Positions 24,538 through 33,808 of a stretch of DNA of 64,000 bases are shown one piece after another; the first letter of the stretch is position 1; each line of letters starts with the position of its first letter. The stretch is from UBA11358 sp049517655 (GTDB lineage Bacteria; Verrucomicrobiota; Verrucomicrobiia; Limisphaerales; UBA11358). The DNA lies in assembly GCA_049517655.1 (NCBI GenBank), contig JBEKRQ010000003.1:248001-312000 (forward strand), given 5' to 3'. The notes under the pieces are model-generated. The model saw nothing but the letters and a program-made list of their open reading frames with translations, searched no databases and had not been told where the DNA came from. The position numbers and the translations under genes are program-made.

Positions 24538-27500
24538 ATGATATGCTCTTCATCTGTCGTTTGCCGGTCACATTCCCCAGCTTCCGGGCATAGACATCTT
24601 TTTCGCGCCGCGCCGTTTGGCAAAACTTTTCTGCTCGTTTCCCTCTGCCTTCTCGTTTTTATCCGCCAGGGTTTTGCCCTTGGTCAGGCTCAATACGTGG
24701 AGAACACCCGCAGTGAAGGCAGTTTCCCCGTCGTTCAGAGTAATGTTGCAGCTACTATTTATGTGGACACAAACGATTGGGCTGGGGTCGTTCGCGCCGC
24801 CGGTGATCTGCAGGCGGATGTCAATCGGGTCGCTGGCTGCAAGCCGACAATCACGCACGAAGAAAAAGATCTGAAAGCCAATGCCATCATTGTCGGCACG
24901 ATTGGCAGGAGCCAGCTCATTGACCGGTTGATTCGTGAGGGGAAAATTGACGTCTCGCAAATCAACGGCAAGCGGGAATCCTTTCTCATCCAGGTCGTGC
25001 CGGAACCTTTGCCTGGCGTGACGAGCGGCTTGGTGATCGTCGGCAGCGACAAGCGGGGAACCATTTACGGCATCTACGATTTGTCCGAAGAGATGGGAGT
25101 GTCACCGTGGTATTGGTGGGCCGACGTGCCGATCCGGCATAAAGACGCTCTCTTTGTGAAGCCGGGCAAATATGTGCAAGGGCCGCCCGCTGTCAAATAT
25201 CGTGGAATCTTCCTCAACGACGAAGCGCCGGACTTGAGCGGATGGGTGCAGGAGAAATACGGCAAGGTACCGGGTGTTGTTGCGGCGAATTACGGCCGGC
25301 AATTCTACACAAATTTGTTTGAAGTGATTCTGCGGCTGAAAGGCAACTACCTCTGGCCGGCCATGTGGAACAATGATTTCAATGAGGATGACCCGGAAAA
25401 CCCCCGGCTTGCGGATGAGTACGGCGTCGTGATGGGCACCTCGCACCAGGAACCGATGCTGCGGGCGCAAAAAGAGTGGGACCGAAGGTATCAAAAGACG
25501 TTGGGGCATTGGGATTACGCCAAAAACCCCGACGTGCTTGAAAACTTTTGGCGGGAAGGCATCAAGCGGAACAAGAACTACGAAAGCATCATCACCATCG
25601 GTCTGCGCGGAGCCAATGACACGCCGATGTCCGAAACCGCCAACATAGCCATGCTGGAAAAAATTGTGGACGTTCAGCGGAAAATAATTGCCGAGGAAAT
25701 GAATCCCGACGTGGCCAAAGTGCCGCAACTGTGGTGCCTCTACAAGGAAGTGCAGGGATATTATGAGAAAGGCATGCGCGTTCCCGACGATGTGACGCTC
25801 TTGTGGGCCGAGGATAACTGGGGCGACGTTCGCCGTCTGCCGACCGCTGAAGAGCGCAAGCGCAGCGGCGGCGCAGGAGTTTATTATCATTTCGATTTCG
25901 TCGGCGGGCCACGCAACTACAAATGGCTCAACACGAATCCGACCGCCAAAATTTGGGAGCAGATGAATCTGGCCAGCCATTACGGTGCCAACCGGATTTG
26001 GATCGTGAATGTGGGTCACTTCAAAGGCTACGAACTTCCCATCGAGTTTTTCCTGAATCTGGCTTGGGAACCACAACAATGGCCGAAGGAAAAAATTCCC
26101 GAATTCACCCGACTGTGGGCGGAACGCGAGTTTGGCCCCGAATACGCCGCGCAAACAGCCGATATTCTTTCCAAATACACAAAGTATAACGGCCGGCGCA
26201 AACCCGAACTGCTTGATCCTGACACTTTCAGCATCGTGAATTATCAGGAAGCCGACAAGGTGCTCGCAGATTGGAAATCAATTACCGCCGAGGCGGAGGG
26301 AATTTACCAAAAACTGCCGAAGAACAAACGCGACGCCTTCTTTGAGCTTGTGCTTTACCCGACCAAAGCCTGCGAACAGGTCAACAACCTTTACATCACT
26401 GTGGCGAAAAACCGGTTATCCGCCACCCAAGGCCGCGCCAGCGCGAACGATTTCGCGGCGCAGGCGCGCGAACTGTTCAAAGCCGACGCGGATTTGTCAG
26501 CCTATTACAATCATACTTTGGCGAATGGCAGGTGGGACCACATGATGGACCAGACGCACATCGGTTACACGTCCTGGCAGGATCCGCCAACGAACGTCAT
26601 GCCCGAAGTTGATGAAATCCAAATCCCCGCCAATGCTGAAATGGGCGTTGCCGTTGAAGGCTCGGCTTCCGCCTGGCCAGACACAACCCATGAGACGGTT
26701 CAGCCGGTTTTGCCGGAGTTCGACGTGTTCAACCGGCTGCGCCATTACATTGACGTGTTCAATAAGGGAAAGGCGCCTTTTGAATTCACCGCCACCGCCA
26801 GTGATCCTTGGATTATGCTTAGCGACGCGAAGGGCGCAGTCGAAAAGGACAAACGGCTCTGGGTTAGCGTGGATTGGAGCAAGGCCCCCAAAGACAAAGC
26901 CAGTGGTACGGTTACGCTCACTGGGGCCAGTAATAACGTCGTCGTAAAAGTGGACGCCTTTAATCCAACGGAGCCAGCAAGAGATTCTTTGAAAGGTTTC
27001 GTGGAAGCTGATGGCTATGTTTCCATCGAGGCGGAGCATTTCACGAAGAAAATTGACACAGGGCCAGTTCGATGGGAAAAGATTCCCGACTTGGGCCGGA
27101 CATTGTCAGCAATGACGGTTTTCCCTGTCACGGCATCGAGTGTGACACCGCCGAAAAATTCCCCGTGCCTTGAATACCAAATGCATTTATTCCATCCGGG
27201 GCAGGTTGAAGTCGAAGCGATCATTGACCCGACGTTGAATTTCGTCGCCGGTCGCGGCCTGCACTACGCTGTGTCGTTTGACGATCAACCGCCTCAGATC
27301 ATCACCGCCGTCCCCCCGGGCTTCATTGCCAAGGACGGGAACCGGGATTGGGAAACAACAGTCAAAGACAGCGTCCGCAAAGTCAAAACCACTTTCACAT
27401 TGGCGAATCCCGGCTATCACACGCTGAAGTTCTGGATGGTGGATCCCGGCGTTGTGTTGCAGAAACTCGTCGTGAATCTTGGCGGCGTAAAACCAAGCTA

Positions 27501-27561
27501 CCTGGGACCGCCCGAAAGTTATCACAACAATATCGTCCCGCCGGTTCATTTGAATGAGTGA
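24538..27561 (+). CDS. GH115 xylan alpha-1,2-glucuronidase, secreted
   Basis: It removes (methyl)glucuronic acid side chains from glucuronoxylan. The 1007-aa product has a late signal segment (FGKTFLLVSLCLLVFIRQGFA, residues about 27-47), the N-terminal domain with AIIVGTIGRSQLID and VIVGSDKRGTIYGIYDLSE, the catalytic barrel with LWPAMWNNDFNEDDPENPRL, MGTSHQEPMLRAQKEWDR and WAEDNWGDVRRLP, and the usual C-terminal beta domains. The full family length and block order are present. It lies 28 bases after GH43 and is probably co-transcribed. Confidence 0.93.
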   Translation: MICSSSVVCRSHSPASGHRHLFRAAPFGKTFLLVSLCLLVFIRQGFALGQAQYVENTRSEGSFPVVQSNVAATIYVDTNDWAGVVRAAGDLQADVNRVAGCKPTITHEEKDLKANAIIVGTIGRSQLIDRLIREGKIDVSQINGKRESFLIQVVPEPLPGVTSGLVIVGSDKRGTIYGIYDLSEEMGVSPWYWWADVPIRHKDALFVKPGKYVQGPPAVKYRGIFLNDEAPDLSGWVQEKYGKVPGVVAANYGRQFYTNLFEVILRLKGNYLWPAMWNNDFNEDDPENPRLADEYGVVMGTSHQEPMLRAQKEWDRRYQKTLGHWDYAKNPDVLENFWREGIKRNKNYESIITIGLRGANDTPMSETANIAMLEKIVDVQRKIIAEEMNPDVAKVPQLWCLYKEVQGYYEKGMRVPDDVTLLWAEDNWGDVRRLPTAEERKRSGGAGVYYHFDFVGGPRNYKWLNTNPTAKIWEQMNLASHYGANRIWIVNVGHFKGYELPIEFFLNLAWEPQQWPKEKIPEFTRLWAEREFGPEYAAQTADILSKYTKYNGRRKPELLDPDTFSIVNYQEADKVLADWKSITAEAEGIYQKLPKNKRDAFFELVLYPTKACEQVNNLYITVAKNRLSATQGRASANDFAAQARELFKADADLSAYYNHTLANGRWDHMMDQTHIGYTSWQDPPTNVMPEVDEIQIPANAEMGVAVEGSASAWPDTTHETVQPVLPEFDVFNRLRHYIDVFNKGKAPFEFTATASDPWIMLSDAKGAVEKDKRLWVSVDWSKAPKDKASGTVTLTGASNNVVVKVDAFNPTEPARDSLKGFVEADGYVSIEAEHFTKKIDTGPVRWEKIPDLGRTLSAMTVFPVTASSVTPPKNSPCLEYQMHLFHPGQVEVEAIIDPTLNFVAGRGLHYAVSFDDQPPQIITAVPPGFIAKDGNRDWETTVKDSVRKVKTTFTLANPGYHTLKFWMVDPGVVLQKLVVNLGGVKPSYLGPPESYHNNIVPPVHLNE

Positions 27562-27875
27562 CAAGTCTTGCAAGCAATCTAAATCGTCATAGGCACTCAA
27601 AGCCGGAGGGCCCGGACATTTCTAGGAAGAAAAACTTCCGCATACGAAGAATTTCTCCATGCGAATCGCAGCCCGCCACACGGCGGACCAAAGACTTGTT
27701 GATACACATGACGCCGGTAACATTGAAGTAAGATCCTTGGCAACGCCTTAAAGTGCCCCAAGGATGTTTTACAGCGAGGGTTGTAAGATGACATTCCCAT
27801 TCCTTTTTGGTTTTGGCTTGACACTGGAACATCGTAAGGCATGCTCCGCCGAATTAATTTCATACGGAACCTAAA
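27562..27875. other. Intergenic region between GH115 and the PfkB kinase gene
   Basis: This 314-base gap includes a hairpin with arms ATCCTTGG (27733-27740) and CCAAGGAT (27758-27765) followed by GTTTT, a possible weak terminator. A TTGACA box lies in CTTGACACTGG about 60 bases before the next start. No coding frame in it is convincing. Confidence 0.45.
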
Positions 27876-29090
27876 ATGCAGAACAATAAAGAAATTGAAA
27901 TCGTTGCAGCAGGGCACACATGCCTTGATTTAATACCCGCCTTCACCATCAAGGGAAAAGTGGACAAGATGACCGATGTCCTCGTCCCTGGGAAAATGAT
28001 CAACATGGGTGATTGCGTCGTGGTCGGTGGCGGGCCGGTTACCAATGCTGGCGTGTCCATTCGGCGGCTCGGCGTGAAAACGGAGTTGATCGGCAAAATC
28101 GGCGATGATGACTTTGGCAAACAGATTCTTCGCTGGTATGAGGAGCACGAAGGCCATTTCAAAGGCATCCACATGGTCAAGGGTGAATCCACCTCGTACA
28201 CCATCGCGATTTGCATCCCCGGCATAGACCGTTTTTATCTGCATCATTGCGGCGCGAACGACACGTTCGGTTACAGTGACATGGATTTCGACTTGGTGGG
28301 GCGATCGAAGCTGATGCTTTTTGGCTATCCGCCGTGGATGAAGAAAATTTACGACAACACGGGCGCCGAGTTGACAAAAATCCTGAAAAAAACCAAGGAA
28401 TTGGGAACGACAACCGCGCTGGACCTATCGCTTCCGGACGTAAACAGTCCCGCTGGCCAGGTGGACTGGAAGGCGATTCTCAAAGACTGGGTTCCACTGT
28501 CGGACATCATGGTGCCCAGCGTGGAAGAAATTTTTTATTTCCTCTACAAGGAAAAATTTCTGGAGAAGAGGGCAAAGCTGGGCCCAAAGGAGAGCGTGCT
28601 TGACCATATAACAGTCAAGGAAATCACTACTCTCGGAAATGATTTGCTGAAACTGGGCACGGCGATGGCAATGGTTAAATGTGGCCACAAAGGATTGTAT
28701 ATCCGGACCGCCGACAAGGACCGGCTTAAGAAATTGGGCGCGGCGGGCTGCACGGACCTCGACAACTGGGCCAACCGCGAGTTGTGGTTCCCGGTCTATC
28801 AGGAGGAAAAATTTGTGGGAGCGCTGGGGTCGGGCGATTCAGCGATTGCGGGATTCCTTTCGGCGTTTGTCCGGGGAATTTCCATTGAATCCTGCCTGAG
28901 ATATGCCAATGCCGCCGGCAGTATGAACGTGACCGTCCCTGACGGTCTTTCCTGGAACAAGGGATTCGATGATTTGACGCGGCGAATTAAAGCCGGGTGG
29001 AAGACAAAGGATTTGAGAATTGATGAAAAGGGGTGGAAGAAAGAACGCGAATTCTGGGTAGGGCCGGACAACCGCGGCAAGTGGGAATAA
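27876..29090 (+). CDS. PfkB-family sugar kinase
   Basis: It is a ribokinase-fold cytoplasmic kinase. The N-terminal glycine motif is VVVGGGPVTNAGVSIRRLG, and the C-terminal anion hole and catalytic base lie in GALGSGDSAIAGFLSAFVRG (normally DTxGAGD, here ALGSGD with the Asp kept). At 404 aa it is longer than ribokinase, with inserts around residues 220-260. The substrate is unknown; its position between xylanolytic genes suggests a pentose, uronate-derived ketosugar or similar product. It begins a run of intracellular proteins without signal peptides (this, GH3 and GH116). Confidence 0.85.
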   Translation: MQNNKEIEIVAAGHTCLDLIPAFTIKGKVDKMTDVLVPGKMINMGDCVVVGGGPVTNAGVSIRRLGVKTELIGKIGDDDFGKQILRWYEEHEGHFKGIHMVKGESTSYTIAICIPGIDRFYLHHCGANDTFGYSDMDFDLVGRSKLMLFGYPPWMKKIYDNTGAELTKILKKTKELGTTTALDLSLPDVNSPAGQVDWKAILKDWVPLSDIMVPSVEEIFYFLYKEKFLEKRAKLGPKESVLDHITVKEITTLGNDLLKLGTAMAMVKCGHKGLYIRTADKDRLKKLGAAGCTDLDNWANRELWFPVYQEEKFVGALGSGDSAIAGFLSAFVRGISIESCLRYANAAGSMNVTVPDGLSWNKGFDDLTRRIKAGWKTKDLRIDEKGWKKEREFWVGPDNRGKWE

Positions 29091-29115
29091 GAACAAACCA
29101 AAACAGGAGATGAAA

Positions 29116-30945
29116 ATGTCAAAGAACAGCAATGCGAAAAGAGATGCTTTTGTCAGTAAGAAGCTGGCAAAGATGAGTCTGGAGGAAAAGGTCGGCCAGC
29201 TTTTAACCTTTACCTGGCGGGGAGCCATACTGACGCCCAGCTGCGTTGAGCAGATTACCAAATTGCAGGCCGGCGGTCTTTGTTTGGAGCCTTACGCGCT
29301 GGAAACCTGCAAAAATCTGTATTGGGGTAATACCCAGCTCGACAAGAACTTCAAGAAACCGGCGGACTATTTCACCATTGCCAGCACCTATTTCAGCGGT
29401 GAAGGCCAGGGTGTCAGCGTCACCCCGGAAGAATTGACGGTGGCGTTGAACCAATTGCAGAAGATCGCCTTGGGCCGGCCGTCGGGCATTCCCCTCCATT
29501 TCACCATAGACTTTGAAGGTGATTTCAAGAACGACTACACCGCCGGCGGCATCCGGCAGTTCCCGCCGCCCATGGGCATGGCCGCCATCGGCGACGTCAA
29601 GCTGACCTATCAAATTGGTCTGACCATTGCCAGGCAGTTGTGGGCCATGGGTGTCACCCAAATGTATTCGCCGGTCTGCGACGTCAACATCAACCCCAAG
29701 AACCCGGAAATCGGCGTCCGGTCCTTCAGCGACGATCCTCAGATTTGCGCGAAACACGTGACCGCCATCGTGAAAGGTTTGCAGGACGGAGGCATTGCCA
29801 CGTCTGCGAAACATTTTCCAGGCCGTGGTGACTCGGCCACGGATGCCCATGACGTGCTGGATGTGATCCGAGCCAGCAAAGAGAGAATGCATGCCGTTGA
29901 GCTGGTTCCCTTCAAGGCCGCGATCGCGGCGGGCACCAAGGCCATCATGACAGGGCATTCTATTTATCCGGCGTATGATGACAAATTCCCGGCGACCCTG
30001 TCGAAAAAGATTCTCACCGGACTATTGAGGAAAGAACTGGGTTTTGACGGCGTCATTGTTTCCGACGCCATCGGAATGGCGGCCATCCTCAAGATATGGC
30101 CTCTCCCGAAAGCCTGTGCGATGGCCATCAAGGCCGGATGCGACACCATCCTCCTGAAGGCTGACGACGAGTCGCGGGTGCAGTGCTTCTTCGGAATCAA
30201 GCAGGGTGTTGAATCCGGCGAAATTCCCGAGGAACGTTTCAACGAAGCCGTCACGCATCTGCTCCGCATGAAGTATGACCAGGGCTTGTTTGAAACAGCC
30301 GGGAAGATGAGTGCAGAGAAGACCCGCGCGATTGTGAGAAGCAAGAAAGTCATTGATTTTTCATGGGAAGTTGCGCGCAAGGCGCTTTTGGTAATGCGCG
30401 ACAACAAGAAGCTTCTGCCGCTGAAGAAATCACAGAAGATATTGGTGGTTGAGCAGACCATTCCTTACGAGTTCCTGGGAAAGGACATGTATAGCCATCC
30501 CCATGTTTTCTGCGAACAAATGACGAAACATTCGACGAACTTGATTCTGGATGACACCGAGTTCGCCCCGACCAAGGAAGACGTTGCCGAAGTCCTCGAG
30601 CTGGCCAAGCAGGCGGATCTTGTTGTGATAACCAACTATTACGCGCGAATTGTAAAAGGTGGGAACAACAGCGAAATTGTCAGGAAACTCAAGAGAGCCG
30701 GGCATACGGTCGTGGTGGTGACAAATTATCCCTACGTGGAAGGCACCACCAAGGAGGCGGATGTGGTCGTCTGCAACTTCAGCGGCTCGCCGGATTCCAT
30801 CAGGATTTCGGCTGATCTGCTTTTTGGAAAGGTGAGGACTTCACCGACGACCAAGCTGCCAATTACCCTGGGAGTTCAACGGGGAGTCATGCCGATGATA
30901 AAGCCGCAGGCAAAAAAGAAGAAGCCTGTTTTTGGAAGGTCATAA
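29116..30945 (+). CDS. GH3 glycosidase, NagZ-like (cytoplasmic)
   Basis: The 609-aa product has the GH3 barrel with the NagZ-type loop KHFPGRGDSATDAHD, whose Asp-His pair serves as acid/base, and the nucleophile in DGVIVSDAIGM (D317). A second domain (residues about 400-590) follows as in two-domain GH3 enzymes. The motif points to beta-N-acetylhexosaminidase or broad beta-glycosidase activity rather than classical beta-xylosidase. There is no signal peptide. An AGGAG lies 6 bases before ATG 29116 and abuts ATG 29110, which decides for the second. It follows the PfkB kinase by 25 bases. Confidence 0.87.
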   Translation: MSKNSNAKRDAFVSKKLAKMSLEEKVGQLLTFTWRGAILTPSCVEQITKLQAGGLCLEPYALETCKNLYWGNTQLDKNFKKPADYFTIASTYFSGEGQGVSVTPEELTVALNQLQKIALGRPSGIPLHFTIDFEGDFKNDYTAGGIRQFPPPMGMAAIGDVKLTYQIGLTIARQLWAMGVTQMYSPVCDVNINPKNPEIGVRSFSDDPQICAKHVTAIVKGLQDGGIATSAKHFPGRGDSATDAHDVLDVIRASKERMHAVELVPFKAAIAAGTKAIMTGHSIYPAYDDKFPATLSKKILTGLLRKELGFDGVIVSDAIGMAAILKIWPLPKACAMAIKAGCDTILLKADDESRVQCFFGIKQGVESGEIPEERFNEAVTHLLRMKYDQGLFETAGKMSAEKTRAIVRSKKVIDFSWEVARKALLVMRDNKKLLPLKKSQKILVVEQTIPYEFLGKDMYSHPHVFCEQMTKHSTNLILDDTEFAPTKEDVAEVLELAKQADLVVITNYYARIVKGGNNSEIVRKLKRAGHTVVVVTNYPYVEGTTKEADVVVCNFSGSPDSIRISADLLFGKVRTSPTTKLPITLGVQRGVMPMIKPQAKKKKPVFGRS

Positions 30946-31052
30946 TCACGACCGGACAATTCGAACAACCAAGAACCATTTTAATTCACGTCACTTCCGC
31001 CTTCTTGGTCGTACCGGCCAGGAAGGCGAAACGTTAGCAGAGGAGATGTCAA

Positions 31053-33602
31053 ATGCCAAAACCCCATGACTTGAAACCAGGCGACCTTTTCACAATCTCA
31101 GGCGCGCAAATTCCCACGATTTATGTTAAGAACAAAATGGCGGTCCATTTTCAGGGAATGTCGAAGACCATGCAGTTTCCCCAGACCATTTTTCTTCAGG
31201 GTGCGCCAACCTGTTCGGTGGGCATTTCCCCCGAGGGCTTGTACAACCGGCTTAACGACGCCGGCAGATTGGTTTTTTTAAATCAAAAGGCGATTCAACT
31301 GGCTTCCGCACCGTTTATCGACATCAATGGGAAAACCGTCATGCTCACCACCAAAAAGCCCGAGATGACGGAGAGTCCAGATGATTTGCCAGTGTCGGAG
31401 AATTATTATCATCCTCCGGTATCCATGGGGCAGGTTTCAATTTCTCTTGCCACGCCTTTGGCGGAAATGGTCTACAAACTGGCCAAGGTAAAAGTGACGA
31501 GAAGGATGGTTTCTCCGTTCCTGTCCGGAAACGTTCAGGCCCAGATGCCCATTGGCGTGGAGGAGTATGAAATCACCAATACTTCGAGTCAGGTTCAGCA
31601 GATCACCCTGGTGATTCCCAGGCCGACTCTTGCAAACCTTCAGGAAAAGAAATACCGGCCGATTGATCAGGACAGCGCCTTTATATGCTCAACACCATTG
31701 AAAGGCCACGTCCATGAAGATTTCAGGTTCGCCGGCATGAGGGGAGTGGTGATGGGGAGCAAGGAAAGTCCGGAAAGAATGGTCATAGCCGTGCCGGATA
31801 TGGAAGACCTGGCAATAGACACACAACCCTATTTCAGGTTGAACAGTTTAAAGCAGGACTTGTTGCTGAAGGCTGATGGCGGCTTTTACGAAAAGTTCGG
31901 TGCTAAAGTTAACAACGACTATGGAGCGGCCGTCAGTGTTGCTTTCACATTAAAACCGAAGGCGACAATAAAAATTCCGGTTGCCATCGTTTTGGATTTT
32001 CCCCGACAGTGGTACGCCGATGGGTCGGTGTTTGAACGCAAATATACCAGGAGTTTCAAGAACAAGGAAACCAGAGCCAGGGAAATGGCGAAAATCGCTC
32101 TTGATAACTATTCCAGCTGGCAGAGCCGGACAACGGCCATCCAAAACAAGATATTCGGGCACATACAGCAAAATCCTTCCTACAAAAACGACAAGGCCGG
32201 TGCATTGCGATTGGCGAAGTTGCTGTTCAACGAATTTAATTGTCCATTATCAAACGCCTCGGCCTGGATTGAAGACAAAAACGGCAATGACGTGGCCAGG
32301 TTCGTGGAATGTTTTGATTATCCCTATAACAACTCCTCGGACGTTGACTGGTATTCAATGATAATGTTGATGCTGTTTCCAAATGTCGAACAGGAGCTTT
32401 GCCAGCGTTCCATCGATTCGATTCTGGAAGAAAATCTCACAGAAAGATATTACCATTCCCACGCGTCTTTTACCGAAGCCAGACAGCATTTCGAGGAACA
32501 TCCGGAAGAATATGAAGGTGAGTCGCTGACCCATATAAAAGCTCCTACGAAAATCAAGGGCAGCGTTTCGCATGATTTGGGCGCCATGACGTTCGGCACG
32601 CCCCTGCGTAATATAAGTGAATACGCCTGGTACAACACCAACTATTGGATAGACCTTTTCCCCAAGCTGGCGTTACGGGTGCTGCGCAACGTCAAATACA
32701 CGGGTGATACGAATTTCTTGAAGAAGAATTGGAAGACGCTCAAATTTGGCTTTGAGTATCTGGAGAGGCTTGACCTGGACAAAGACGGCATCCCGGAGGG
32801 CAATCCCGATGAGGTCAAGAACACCTTCGATAACATCAACCTGTTCGGCATAGATTCCTACAGCACCAACGGTTTCCTGGCTGCCTGCAAGGCGATGAGT
32901 AAAATGGCCGATATGATGAAAGACAAGACGGCCAAAAAAGAATACGAAGAGATTTTTGAAAAAGGCGCTGCCGTTTATGAAAACCTGTGGATAGACAAGA
33001 AAACCAGTCGCGGCAGAATGCAATATTTTGCCACTTGTTATGACCCCACCACGGGAGAAACAAATGCTGATGTCTGGACCAATCAGCTTGACGGTCTGTG
33101 GTATTTGATAGCGATGGGGGAAGAACCGTTTATCCCCGCCGAGCGGGCGAGACAAACCCTCAGGACAATTTATAAAAACAACCGGACTCCCATGGGCTGG
33201 GCCACTGCCCGGACACAGACCGGCGGACAGGTGGAATCAGACCAGGGGAAGGATGTTTGGCTGGCGTCGAATTATGTTCTTGCCCAGCTTCTTGATTATT
33301 ACAGCCTGATCAAGGAAAGCAAGGAAGTCTATAAAGTAATGGACAGGGTCATATTCCAATATGGCAATTCCTTGATAACCCCGGAAAGCGTCAGGCCGAC
33401 ATTCGAAAAAGAAGAGGGAGAATCAAAAGCAGGTCCCCATTATATCGTAGGCGGTTATCCAAGGCCGGGCGCAGTATTGACACAATTGGTGATGCTGTTC
33501 GTCAAAGAATTTCAAAAGCGAACGGGGGTTGCAACAATAGACTCCCGGACATTGAATTCTTTTATAACCGCGTTGTTTATGAAATCCCGCCAGGGGAATT
33601 AA
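31053..33602 (+). CDS. GH116 (DUF608) family glycosidase
   Basis: The 849-aa product has an N-terminal beta domain (residues about 1-330) and an alpha/alpha-barrel with GH116 hallmarks: NTFDNINLFGIDSYSTNGF, where D593 corresponds to the catalytic Asp of the family, LKFGFEYLERLDLDKDGIPE, and CYDPTTGETNADVWTNQLDG. Family activities include beta-glucosidase, beta-xylosidase and glucosylceramidase; xylosidase is favoured by context only. There is no signal peptide. AGGAG at 31041 with 7-base spacing supports the start. A hairpin (CGCCTTC 30998-31004 with GAAGGCG 31022-31028) lies in the gap after GH3 and could stabilise or attenuate the mRNA. Confidence 0.83.
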   Translation: MPKPHDLKPGDLFTISGAQIPTIYVKNKMAVHFQGMSKTMQFPQTIFLQGAPTCSVGISPEGLYNRLNDAGRLVFLNQKAIQLASAPFIDINGKTVMLTTKKPEMTESPDDLPVSENYYHPPVSMGQVSISLATPLAEMVYKLAKVKVTRRMVSPFLSGNVQAQMPIGVEEYEITNTSSQVQQITLVIPRPTLANLQEKKYRPIDQDSAFICSTPLKGHVHEDFRFAGMRGVVMGSKESPERMVIAVPDMEDLAIDTQPYFRLNSLKQDLLLKADGGFYEKFGAKVNNDYGAAVSVAFTLKPKATIKIPVAIVLDFPRQWYADGSVFERKYTRSFKNKETRAREMAKIALDNYSSWQSRTTAIQNKIFGHIQQNPSYKNDKAGALRLAKLLFNEFNCPLSNASAWIEDKNGNDVARFVECFDYPYNNSSDVDWYSMIMLMLFPNVEQELCQRSIDSILEENLTERYYHSHASFTEARQHFEEHPEEYEGESLTHIKAPTKIKGSVSHDLGAMTFGTPLRNISEYAWYNTNYWIDLFPKLALRVLRNVKYTGDTNFLKKNWKTLKFGFEYLERLDLDKDGIPEGNPDEVKNTFDNINLFGIDSYSTNGFLAACKAMSKMADMMKDKTAKKEYEEIFEKGAAVYENLWIDKKTSRGRMQYFATCYDPTTGETNADVWTNQLDGLWYLIAMGEEPFIPAERARQTLRTIYKNNRTPMGWATARTQTGGQVESDQGKDVWLASNYVLAQLLDYYSLIKESKEVYKVMDRVIFQYGNSLITPESVRPTFEKEEGESKAGPHYIVGGYPRPGAVLTQLVMLFVKEFQKRTGVATIDSRTLNSFITALFMKSRQGN

Positions 33603-33693
33603 AGGATACAGTGAATACCACTCATAACCCCGGCCGGGAAAACCGGTTTCGCTTGACACCAGACCGGAGTCATTCGCACCCTACAACCTTTGC

Positions 33694-33792
33694 ATGAAAT
33701 ATATGGTGGAACAGGGCGGATTTAAAATCATGGCCGGCAACTCCTCGCGCGACTGGGATTTGTAGAAGGTGACTTTGACGGTGACGAAATAG
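33694..33792 (+). pseudogene. Remnant of a GH3 C-terminal domain
   Basis: Between GH116 and the transporter, the frame reads MKYMVEQGGFKIMAGNSSRD, then WDL, a TAG stop, and KVTLTVTK before a second TAG. This matches the fibronectin-like end of GH3 beta-glycosidases, normally of the form GxFKVMVGxSSRDIRL. It is an isolated, broken fragment, implying that a GH3 gene was lost here. Confidence 0.65.
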
Positions 33793-33808
33793 CTTAACCC
33801 AGAAAATT

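Noticed and set aside
27587..27917. Minus-strand frames between GH115 and the PfkB gene
   Set aside because: They overlap each other and the start of the PfkB gene, have irregular composition and no recognisable features.
30998..31028. Hairpin between the GH3 and GH116 genes as terminator
   Set aside because: No T tract follows and the next gene has a strong ribosome site; more likely an intra-operon structure.
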